NCBI GenBank assembly: GCA_034096865.1
Contig: JAWQFJ010000498.1
Span: 27,501-91,500 of the forward strand
Source of the DNA: Theodoxus fluviatilis
Lineage: Eukaryota; Mollusca; Gastropoda; Cycloneritida; Neritidae
Length of the DNA: 64,000 nucleotides
Direction of reading: 5' to 3'
The position numbers were made by a program, and so were the translations under genes. Of the stretch, positions 14,501-26,500 are shown one piece after another. Numbering within the stretch: the stretch's first letter is position 1; every line of letters starts with the position of its first letter. The notes under the pieces are model-generated. The model was not told the origin of the DNA, searched no databases, and was given only the letters and a program-made list of their open reading frames with translations.

Positions 14501-17500
14501 ATAAAGCACATGCATGACATGACAGATAATATAAAGGAAAAAGGTGTAGAACATGCATTTGCAAGTGATAAAGTCTTTAAAAAATAGGCATGCATTAGCA
14601 AAGTGATAAAGTCTGTCAAAAATCAAGATTTTTTTTACATCATTACCTCAGTATCTATGTACATGCATTCATGACGATTCCTCCTCCAACATCTCTCGCA
14701 TCCACTGGTCCTGTTCAACCAGATCTTCCGGCGCATCGACATCGTCAAAATCAGAATCATCAGCATCAATCCTTCGCTCTCATCCGATGCGGAGTCGGCC
14801 ATGATGCGAAAAAAGTTGAAACGCCAGTCGAAATCTCGACAAAAATCGCCACAACACAGCTAAAACTTGTCCGATTTCGATCAAACTTGCACAAGCGTAG
14901 TGCGCGGTCTCTCTGCTTCCCAACAGGCATTGCGATAAGTCGGCCACTTCCGTTGCTATTTTTAGATCTTGACGTAAACAAGGCGAGGGCACGATGAGAC
15001 GCGTACGTCGCTCCCGAAGCGAAGGGGGGATGCACCGTGCGCGTTCCATCCTATGCGAATGGGTTAACTCTTTGGCGTCGTAAGTTTTTCATGCATTTTC
15101 AAACATATAATAAAAATACAAAGGCATAAGATAACAAGACAAATTATATCTCAAATGAAAGCTCTCTATTTACTCTTTACAGGCAAAGAATGATGTAAGT
15201 GACTAAAAGTGCTAATTGAGAATTACACACCATAGAATTGAGTGTGTACATGCGCAAAAATGAAAAAGTAGGGAGAAAAAAACCAGTTCACTACCTGCTA
15301 TGGGAAGCACACAAGCACTCCGAAATTTCAATATCCAAGCAATGCAAATATTTATAAACGTTTAGTATAGACAAGTACAAGCAGATGGAAGCTTGCAATA
15401 AACCAAATCATGAAAAACTTATGATTCCGGAGAAAAATCACAATATTTAGTGTCTCCGTTTGTCGCTCTATCGCCATTTTGTCAACATACACCATAGGCA
15501 CAGAAGTTACTATTTCTCATCATTGGTGTAAAAGATCGACTAAAGGGAGCTAAATCTGCTTGCACATTGGTTTAGCAACACAGGCAAACAAGATTTATCT
15601 CCCTTAGACCAGTAACACCACAGCGAGAAATTTGCCATCACATCTCATCCCAGCATGCGATGCGACGCCAGAGAGTTAATGGCCTTACATAGCATATCCT
15701 ACAAAGGCTGATATGCAGTAAAACACCATTATTTATTACTCTAACATGCAAAAACTTTACTTTCAACAAATCTCACTGCTCATGGTGTTTCTTGGACATA
15801 TGTACAACCTCCTGATGCAATGTTTCTTTGCCTAAAACTAAAAAATAGCTGGTTATAAGAAACTTTAATAGAGCACCCCATCCAGTCACGAACTCGGGAG
15901 AACAACTCAGTGGCATTTCACTTTAGTACAGAATTCTGCTGTGTGATGAAGTGGAAGAATTTAGGAATATTCTCTCAGAATATGTGCATCAAGAGTGAGT
16001 TCATATTTGAGTGACACTAATGCCTGGAAAAAACACTTCTTTGGCATAATGGTTGTGAAGAGTGAAAAAATCATCTGTATGATATGTGCAACATAATGTA
16101 TCAGTCATGTGCAACATAATGTATCAGTCATGTGCATCATAATGTATCAGTCATGTGCATCATAATGTATCAGTCATGTGCATCATAATGTATCGGTCAT
16201 GTGCAACATAATGTATCAGTCATGTGCAACACAATGTATCAGTCATGTGCAACATAATGTATCAGTCATGTGCAACACAATGCATCAGTCATGTGCAACA
16301 CAATGCATCAGTCATGTGCAACATAATGTATCAGTCATGTGCAACATAATGTATCAGTCATGTGCAACACAATGTATCAGTCATGTGCAACATAATGTAT
16401 CAGTCATGTGCATCATAATGTATCGGTCATGTGCAACATAATGCATCAGTCATGTGCATCATAATGTATCGGTCATGTGCAACATAATGCATCAGTCATG
16501 TGCAACATAATGTATCAGTCATGTGCAACATAATGTATCAGTCATGTGCAACATAATGTATCAGTCATGTGCAACACAATGTATCAGCCATGTGCAACAT
16601 AATGTATCAGTCATGCGAATGTTGATGGTAAGAGAGCTCCTTTTCCATAATCTGTTTCCCATCACACAGCTTTGAAGCAGTGTCGTGAGTGCCGAATCAA
16701 CGCTGCCACCTGTTGCTGTCCCAAGTGTGACTGCCTGATGTGTGGGATGTGTTTTAACAAGGTGAGTTTGACCAACATCATGTCTGTGACACAGACAGAT
16801 AGGCATACCTTCTATCAGGCTTGCGTTTTGACAAATAGAGTTTGACCAACATCATGTCTGTGACACAGACAGACAGATAGGCATACCTTCTATCAGGCTT
16901 GCGTTTTGACAAATAGAGTTTGACCAACATCATGTCTGTGACACAGACAGACAGATAGGCATACCTTCTATCAGGCTTGCGTTTTGACAAATAGAGTTTG
17001 ACCAACATCATGTCTGTGACACAGACAGACAGATAGGCATACCTTCTATCAGGCTTGCGTTTTGACAAATAGTTTGACCAACATCATGTCTGTGACACAG
17101 ACAGACAGATAGGCATACTGTTACGTGCTATACAGCCGGCCACAATCTATCGATGGATTGGCGTGCAGGTATGTTGTTGCTAGCACTTTAGGCTATAACA
17201 CGGATTCTTTTGAATCTCTTGGAGCTCGTCTGTCGTTCTACAGTCAATCACAGAAACGACAAGCTTACGTAGTAGAGGAAAACGTAGCAACTTTATTTTC
17301 CTCACAACGGAACGTAGAATCACACACTCAAACAACAGGACCTCTGAAACTCTCTCAGTTCTTGATACACAGCCCGAAGATCAAAGCTCTAACGCTCAAA
17401 AGTCTGTCCATTCATTTTCGAAGGCAACTCCTCGCTAGCGTCTCCATTAAGCTGCACGACATCGCCATCTTGAATGTGATTCGACCGAGCCTGTATCTTT

Positions 17501-20500
17501 GCTATCACCTTCCAACAGAATGCAGATAACATGCGGGGTGGTACTCACTGTAGCACTTGAACACGCCTGCATCAGACAGCGTGAACTGTGTTGGCAAAGT
17601 TCGTGAGAATGTTAGCTGTAGGATTCGATAGGCCTCAGCCCTCCTTCACTACGACCGCTCATCGCGCCAGATCTCTCCGTCCCTCTCCCTCGCGCATGCG
17701 TATTTCGCCATCTCCTACTTCCGTCATGTTCTAGTGCATACGTCACGCTTCTCGAAGAATCTACTGAGGTCTACGTACGGACAAAAAGTGGTAGAATCAA
17801 TTTCCAATTCTTTATAAAGGAACCTTTAACAAATAACCAGAAAATAATATTCACCGATATTTCCTCTCAATCATACTAAACTTAGGTCTAAACTCAAACG
17901 ATGACTGTTGTTCACAACATCACCCCCCACTTAAGAAGAAATTTCCCTGGACATTTCTTCTAACAAAAATACTTGTAAACTCATATTTACACATAGTTTC
18001 AGGACTTCTACTCGGCGGTTCTGCTGAGATAATCAGCCCCAATGTTGTCCAGTCCTTTGACAGATTCCACCCGCATGTCAAAGTTTTGCAAGTACATCGC
18101 CCATCTCATGACACGACTGTTCGTGAACTTGGCAGAGTTCATGAATGTCAATGGTCGATGGTCCGTCTGCAGCACGAACTTGACACCTTGCAAGTAAGCC
18201 TCAAACTTGCGGATTCCCCAGATGATGCCCAGGCACTCCTTCTCGATGGTTGAGTACCTCTTCTCTGCGCTGGTTAATTTCTTGCTGGCATAGCTGACAG
18301 GAAACAGCTTTCCTTCCCGCTCTTGCATAAGGACGGCGCCAATCCCTTCGTCTGATGCGTCAGTTCTCAAGACGAACAGCTTGGCTATATCTGGAAGTTG
18401 CAGAATCGGTTCTTTCGTCAGAAGGTCGCGGACTGCCTGGTAGGCTTTCTCTTGGGCTGGTCCCCAGGGTACTTGGTTCGGACATCCCTTCTTCAGCAGA
18501 TCAGTGAGTGGAGCTGTGATGGCAGCAAAGTTGGGTATGTACTCCCTATAGTAACCAGCTAGACCCATGAAAGATCTGACCTTCTTCTTGGTAGTAGGAC
18601 GTGGAGCATTCTGGATCTTGGTGATGTTTGCTTCCAGGAGCCCCTTCTGACCGTTCTTGAGGGAGTGACCAATGAAGTCCACATTGTCGGTCCCCAGGAT
18701 GCACTTGCTGGCTCTCACAGTCAGGTCTGCTTTTGTGAGGCGGGTGAACAGCTCTCTCAAAGTCTTCATGTGTTCTTCCCATGTCTTTGTATGTATTAGG
18801 AGGTCATCCCAGTAGCAGATCACGTTGTCCATGCCTGCTAGCATCTTCCTGAGGCCTCGTTTTAGGGTTGCTCCGCTGTTCACCATTCCGAAAGGCATTT
18901 TGAGACACTCATAAGTCGCATCTGGCGTTACGAATGCCGTCTTGGGTATGTCCTCGGCTCTCATGGGCACTTGCCAATACCCCTTGCTCAAATCGACTTT
19001 TGAGAAGAACTTGCTCCCCGCTAGACGTCGGAACAAATCTTCAGCTGTGGGCATGGGCTCGGGATCAAACACAGTGATCTTGTTGAGCTTCCTGTAGTCA
19101 ATGCACACGCGGTTGCTACCATCAGGCTTCTTCACAACCACTACAGGTGATGCATAGGGAGATGTGGACTCCCTGATGACTCCCATCTCCAACATTTCGT
19201 TGATGTCCTTTTTCAGTGACTCGCGCGCTTGGTAGGGTATTGGGTACGGACGCGAGCGTACCGGAACTGATGAGGTGAGGTTCACTTCATGTTCGATCAG
19301 GGAAGTAGACCCTGGAGCGACTCGAAACCCATGCTCGAACTCGCCGACGAGCTCGCTAAGCTCGGCACGTTGACTGGCTGACAGTTGTTCCCCCACTTTG
19401 ACATCACGCGCACCTTCTTTGTGGCCAACATCTCCCAGATCAAGGACATCTTCGTCTTCGAAGGTATAGTCGTCCTCAGACACGACGGCTCCTCCGATGA
19501 CTTCTTCTGGGTCCGGTGTCCTCTCCACATATAGCTTCAAAAGATTGGCGTGGTAGACCTTCGACTTCTGTCCCACCTTTACTCGATAGTCATTGAGTCT
19601 GACCACACTTTCCACGGTGTAAGGACCTTTCCACTGCATAAGTAGCTTGTTGTGGTCAGTGGGCAAGAGGACCAACACTTTGTTTCCTGGTCGAAACTTT
19701 CGCACCACAGCGTTCCTGTCATAGTAGTGCTTTCCGCTGGTTTGAGCTTTCTCCAGGTTCTCTTGGGCGATCTGTAGAGTGTTCTCCAACTTTTCTCTAA
19801 GATCCACCACGTACTGGTAACTGGTTTTCACCTCCGGAGTTTCAATCTCTTTTGTCCACAACTCTTTCAGGATGTGCATTGGTCCCCTGACAGTCCTCCC
19901 ATACAATAATTCGAACGGGGAGAAGCCTGTGGACTCCTGCGGTACCTCCCGATAGGAGAAAAGCAAGGCGTTGATGAACCGATGCCACTGTCTGGGTTCG
20001 TCGCTGCAGATCTTCTTCAGAGAGGCCTTCAATGTCCCATTAAACTTCTCCACCAGACCGTTGCACATTGGATGATAGGGAGTCGTCGTCAGATGCTTGA
20101 TGCTCAGGAGACGGTTGACTTCCTCCATGCACTGCGAAACAAATTGCACCCCCAGGTCGGTAAGGATCTCCTCTGGCACTCCGACCCGGCTGAAGATGTC
20201 AACTAGGGCTTCAGCGACTGTCTCTGTGTCAATCTTCTTCAAAGGTACAGCTTCTGGGTATCTTGTGGCGTAATCAATCAGTGTCAGTATCCATCGGTGT
20301 CCCTCTTCACTGGCTGGTTTTATCTCACCGATAAGGTCGATGGCTACTCTCTTGAATGGCTGATCAACCAACGGCATCTTTTGCATAGGGACTTTGGTTA
20401 TTCTCCCTTTTGGCACAGTCTTTTGGCAAATGTCGCAGGACCGGCAAAATCTGGTTACATCTTGCTGCAAGCCTGGCCAGTAGAATGCCGCTTGAATCCT

Positions 20501-23500
20501 GTCCGACGTCTTCTTGATGCCCAGGTGACCCCCCATGATTGAGTTGTGAGCCACCTCCATTACATGCTTTCTGAGTGGCGTGGGCACAATGACTTGCCGC
20601 AGAGGCTTGCCACCACTAACGTCAGGATGTTGAAAAACTCTGTAGAGAATCTTGTTTCTTTCTTCAAAGTGAACGACGCCTTTCCCTCTGGTGACCTTGT
20701 CCGTCCGGTTCCGATATTTCGATAGACCGGAATCTTCTTTCTGCATCTGGATCAGCTCCTCCTTGTTGACACTGACGTTCTTTGATAGGCTGCTCACTCT
20801 CAACGGCTTGGTTGCTTGCTTGTCTCGTTTGGCTTGTGCCCTGGTGGTTACAGCACCAACACAATGTTCCAGTTCAGGAGTGGATACCTCTTTGAACGGA
20901 AGAGGATCGTCTCTTGGCTGTTGTATCCGGCTTTCTGGTTTCCATTCAGGATCAGGATCGTTCGGCGACCGTGCTCCCTCGATATTTCCAATCATGACGT
21001 CATACATCGGCCTCTTCAAACAAACCGCCTCAACTTCACCCTTGAAGTATGGACTGTCAACAGACACCTTGGCTGTTGGCGCTCGCACGCATGTACAGTC
21101 TGCCATGAGCGTCAGTCTGAATTCTCCAGTTAGTTGGTCTTTGGTTACCAAATCTTCTTTGATGATGACGCCGCTGCAACCAGAATCTCTCAAGACGCTC
21201 ACTTCATGCCCGTTGATCATCCCTTCGGCCACTGGCATGTTTGACGCGTTGACAGCCCCGTTGGCGACGACGGGGATGCTCTTGCCATTTGCGAGGAATA
21301 TTTGGCCGTCCCTCACACATTCTTTGACGTCCTCTACTGAAACTGAAGTCACTGGTTTCGCACGGGGCAAAATGACACTTCCCGCGCAATTCTGTCGATT
21401 GGTAGGGTTGCGTGATTTTGGACTCTCTTTTTGCTCTGCAATGGACTCGTCTCTCAGCCTCTTTTTACATTGAGCAATTCGATGACCTACTTTCTTGCAG
21501 TAGAAACAGCCTTTCTGGTTTGGTGTGTCCGCTCCGTTCGGTGTATCGCCTATGCTTTGGATCTCGGTCTTCGGGGATTTCTGTCTTTGCTGTTGCTTTG
21601 GTGGAGCCATTGTCTTTCCATGTGCGGTCAAATATCGCTCTGCACACTTGGCAAGGTTCGACAGGGACTGAGATTCTTGTTCTTCCAAGTGGACTGCCAG
21701 ATCTTTTTGGCATGCAGCCACGAACTGTTCTTTGACTATCAGGTCTCGCAGGTGATCATAGTCCTTTGTCAGTCCTGACAGCTCTACCCATTTCTGTAGA
21801 TACGTCTTCAGCCGTTCGATGAACTGCTCTGGTGTTTCCCCTGCCTCTGGTTTGCACTCCCGGAAACGTTGTCTGTATCCCTTCTCTGTATAGTTGTAGT
21901 GACGAAGCAATGCATCTTTCAGCTTGTCGTAGTCCTTGGCGTCTTCTTCAGACATCCTGTTGTAGACATCGAGGGCACTCCCGGAGAGGAGAGCACTCAG
22001 TTTGATGGCCCATCCATCTTTCTGCCAATTCGCATTCTCAGCATACCTCTCAAATCTGCCAAGGTAGCTGTCGATCTTGTCCTTATCCTCTAAAAAGGAC
22101 GGGATCTTTGGAGCCTTGTGTGATTCTCTTTGAACTGCACCCTCTCTTCTTGCACCATGCTGAATTCGCGCTAGTTCAAGTTCATGTTGACGTTGACGTT
22201 CTCTTTCTTGAGCTTCAAGTTCTCGTATACGTCCTCTTTCTTGCGCTTCTCTGGCACGTTCTTGTTCTCGAGCTTCTCTGTCACGTTCTTTTTCTTGAGT
22301 TTCGAGTTCAAGTTTTCGCATCTTCAGTTTCATCTCTTGTTCCTGTTGTTGTTCTCGTTCCCGAGATTTCACGTACTCGGTCAGCTGTTTACCCTTCAGT
22401 CCGATGTCAACTCCAGCCTGCCAGAAATCCGCCATCCTGGATAATGATGCAGCTCTTGGAGTGTCGGCGACTTTGACTGACGACGGCAATAGCTTTACTA
22501 CACTTTACCGTGGACTCCCTATACACAAGACCACTGTCTTGAGTCCACACAGTAGGCGTCACGGTCTCGACGAAAATGACGTTACTGGCCTCGTTCGGCA
22601 ATGTCGAATCTTGACTAGTCGACTCTTGACGAAGCTGTAGAGATCCTCGGCTTGGCCCCCAGTGTTACGTGCTATACAGCCGGCCACAATCTATCGATGG
22701 ATTGGCGTGCAGGTATGTTGTTGCTAGCACTTTAGGCTATAACACGGATTCTTTTGAATCTCTTGGTGCTCGTCTGTCGTTCTACAGTCAATCACAGAGA
22801 CGACAAATTTGCGTAGTAGAGGAAAACGTAGCAACTTTATTTTCCTCACAACGGAACGTAGAATCACACACTCAAACAACAGGACCTCTGAAACTCTCTC
22901 AGTTCTTGATACACAGCCCGAAGATCAAAGCTCTAACGCTCAAAAGTCTGTCCATTCATTTTCGAAGGCAACTCCTCGCTAGCGTCTCCATTAAGCTGCA
23001 CGACATCGCCATCTTGAATGTGATTCGACCGAGCCTGTATCTTTGCTATCACCTTCCAACAGAATGCAGATAACATGCGGGGTGGTACTCACTGTAGCAC
23101 TTGAACACGCCTGCATCAGACAGCGTGAACTGTGTTGGCAAAGTTCGTGAGAATGTTAGCTGTAGGATTCGATAGGCCTCAGCCCTCCTTCACTACGACC
23201 GCTCATCGTGCCAGATCTCTCCGTCCCTCTCCCTCGCGCATGCGTATTTCGCCATCTCCTACTTCCGTCATGTTCTAGTGCATACGTCACGCTTCCCGAA
23301 GAATCTACTGAGGTCTACGTACGGACAAAAAGTGGTAGAATCAATTTCCAATTCTTTATAAAGGAACCTTTAACAAATAACCAGAAAATAATATTCACCG
23401 ATATTTCCTCTCAATCATACTAAACTTAGGTCTAAACTCAAACGATGACTGTTGTTCACAACACATACCTTCTATCAGGCTTGCGTTTTGACAAATAGAG

Positions 23501-26500
23501 TTTGACCAACATCATGTCTGTGACACAGACAGACAGATAGGCATACCTTCTATCAGGCTTACGTTTTGACAAATAGAGTTTGACCAACATCATGTCTGTG
23601 ACACAGACAGGCAGATAGGCATACCTTCTATCAGGCTTGCGTTTTGACAAATAGAGTTTGACCAACATCATGTCTGTGACACAGACAGACAGATAGGCAT
23701 ACCTTCTATCAGGCTTGCGTTTTGACAAATAGAGTTTGACCAACATCATGTCTGTGACACAGACAGACAGATAGGCATACCTTCTATCAGGCTTGCGTTT
23801 TGACAAATAGAGTTTGACCAACATCATGTCTGTGACACAGACAGACAGATAGGCATACCTTCTATCAGGCTTGCGTTTTGACAAATAGAGTTTGACCAAC
23901 ATCATGTCTGTGACACAGACAGACAGATAGGCATACCTTCTATCAGGCTTGCGTTTTGACAAATAGAGTTTGACCAACATCATGTCTGTGACACAGACAG
24001 ACAGATAGGCATACCTTCTATCAGGCTTGCGTTTTGACAAATAGAGTTTGACCAACATCATGTCTGTGACACAGACAGACAGATAGGCATACCTTCTATC
24101 AGGCTTGCGTTTTGACAAATAGAGTTTGACCAACATCATGTCTGTGACACAGACAGACAGATAGGCATACCTTCTATCAGGCTTGCGTTTTGACAAATAG
24201 AGTTTGACCAACATCATGTCTGTGACACAGACAGGCAGATAGGCATACCTTCTATCAGGCTTGCGTTTTGACAAATAGAGTTTGACCAACATCATGTCTG
24301 TGACACAGACAGACAGATAGGCATACCTTCTATCAGGCTTGCGTTTTGACAAATAGAGTTTGACCAACATCATGTCTGTGACACAGACAGACAGATAGGC
24401 ATACCTTCTATCAGGCTTGCGTTTTGACAAATAGAGTTTGACCAACATCATGTCTGTGACACAGACAGACAGATAGGCATACCTTCTATCAGGCTTGCAT
24501 TTTGACAAATAGAGTTTGACCAACATCATGTCTGTGACACAGACAGGCAGATAGGCATACCTTCTATCAGGCTTGCGTTTTGACAAATAGAGTTTGACCA
24601 ACATCATGTCTGTGACACAGACAGACAGATAGGCATACCTTCTATCAGGCTTGCGTTTTGACAAATAGAGTTTGACCAACATCATGTCTGTGACACAGAC
24701 AGATAGGCATACCTTCTATCAGGCTTGCGTTTTGACAAATAGAGTTTGACCAACATCATGTCTGTGACAAAGGCAGGTAGTCAGACAGGAAGATAGGCCG
24801 TGTATCAGGCCTGACTGGAGGGGACTGACATAATGTGTGTGACACTAACGGGTAGATGTGCCTTGAATAGGGCCTGGGCTTTGACAAGGTAAGACTAACC
24901 AACACCATGCAGCAGGTAGACTGACAAAAGGATACATCTTGTATCAGGTCTGTGTTTTGCCAAGGTAAGACTGACATCCAGCATGCAGATGACAAAAACA
25001 GGTGGACAGATAGGCAGACATGCCTTGTGTTTAAGCTATTCTTTTTCATGGTGGGACTAAACAATGATGTACGTATTGCAAGGAAAGGATATGTCTTGTC
25101 CACCATGAAATGTCAACATGACGATTACACAACTGTGAATACAAGTCTGTGTCGCTGATTGGAAACACTCTTCACATGTGTGAAAGAACTGAGATAGTCG
25201 CCATTTGTACAAGAGACCGATGAAATGGTTAGAGGACAAACAGTAAGTGTTTCCACAGCTTGGTGATGTATGCGATGGAGTCGGGGGGGATCAAAAGTTA
25301 GAAGGTGTAGAAAAAGCCAATGTACTGAAGGGAGTGCAGACCTGCCAAATGCTACGCTTTAGGCGTAGCATGCTACGCTTTCGACCTTCTTGCTACGCTG
25401 CTACGCTTGTCCATAAAAACTACGCTTTTCCTGCGTGCTTGAACTTTTGACCGCGATGGAGAATCCCCCCCCCCCCCCCCCCACTTTCACGCCGCCAGTG
25501 CAGCTTATCGCGCCGCCTTCACAGCCTTATCTCCCCCCCCCCCCCGCTTTCATGCCACCTGGTCAGCTCTTATCACGCCAACCTCACAGCTTTATCTCTC
25601 CCCATCCCCCACCCCCCACCCCCGCTACGCCTATTCCTTCCATGCTACTCCAAATAGCTCTGGATGCTACTCTGTGGCATGATGGTGGGTTGGCAGGTCT
25701 GGGAGTGCGTGCGTGTGTGTGTGTGTGATATTTCTACATGGCTGAATGTGAAAAGTTGACAAAAATATTTAATAATCAGGTGTTTATTTTTTTTAGAATT
25801 TCCAGATTTATGTGTTATTCTATTGTTATACTGATGCTAATGAACAAATGTAAACCTGCTAGCTGCTTATAAGGATGCCGAGAAAGTTACCTTGTTTTGT
25901 ATTGATGAAAGAAGACTCAAGGAAAGGAGATGGACTGCAGAAAAATGATGACAAATGTGAGCGGCATTGAGGAAAAGAAGTAATCTCTCTCAGCTGGTGG
26001 TGTCAACCTTGAGGAGCCTCAGTGTGTTCCCCCCATGGGTTAGGGGTTAAAAGAATAGACCCACCGTGTCTCCTACACGAGGCTAATTAATAGGAATATC
26101 ATGACTTGAATTGGGCTTACTTAGAACTCTTCTAGTAATTATCATGCTTAATGGCCTTACATAGCCTACAAAGGCTGATAGGTTGTAAAACTTCATCCAT
26201 CCATCAGCCTCAGCGTATGTGGAGAATGTGGACGGGGAAGTGAAGTGCACTTTTTTTTTCATGCATACATGTATGCCATGATCCATCCAGTGAAATGGCC
26301 TGATTCTTGCAGATTCACGCCCTGTCCAACACGTTGCGGGAACACCAGGCAGTGCAGCTGAAAGGCTTGGAGGAGGAGGCAGAAGAGGAGAATGGAGAGA
26401 TGGCACAGTGAGTCTTTTACCTGTCCTTTCTTGTTTAGTGATGTCCCACTGCAGTGCTTACCTTAGACACCTTTCTCTTGCCGCCCTTTGCCACCCAACA

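Larger units (their letters stand above)
17119..23463 (-). mobile_element. Full-length Gypsy LTR retrotransposon, Gmr1-like gene order
   Basis: Two 801-bp LTRs (17119-17919, 22663-23463) differ at about 7 sites. The target duplication CATAC lies at 17114-17118 and 23464-23468. A polypurine tract (minus strand, complement of CACCCCCCACTTAAGAAG) abuts the 3' LTR at 17920. A primer binding site TGGGGGCCAAGCCGAGG follows the 5' LTR. One uninterrupted gag-pol frame lies between. It inserted into the 78-bp minisatellite. Intact ends, duplication and frame suggest a recent insertion. Confidence 0.96.

Noticed and set aside
17125..17529. 134-codon frame present twice (also at 22669)
   Set aside because: Lies within the LTRs and so is duplicated with them; no domain, no start context.
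20691..21473. 260-codon plus-strand frame
   Set aside because: Antisense shadow of the Gypsy gag-pol frame.
23456..24685. 409-codon minus-strand repeat protein
   Set aside because: A reading of the 78-bp minisatellite with no other support.
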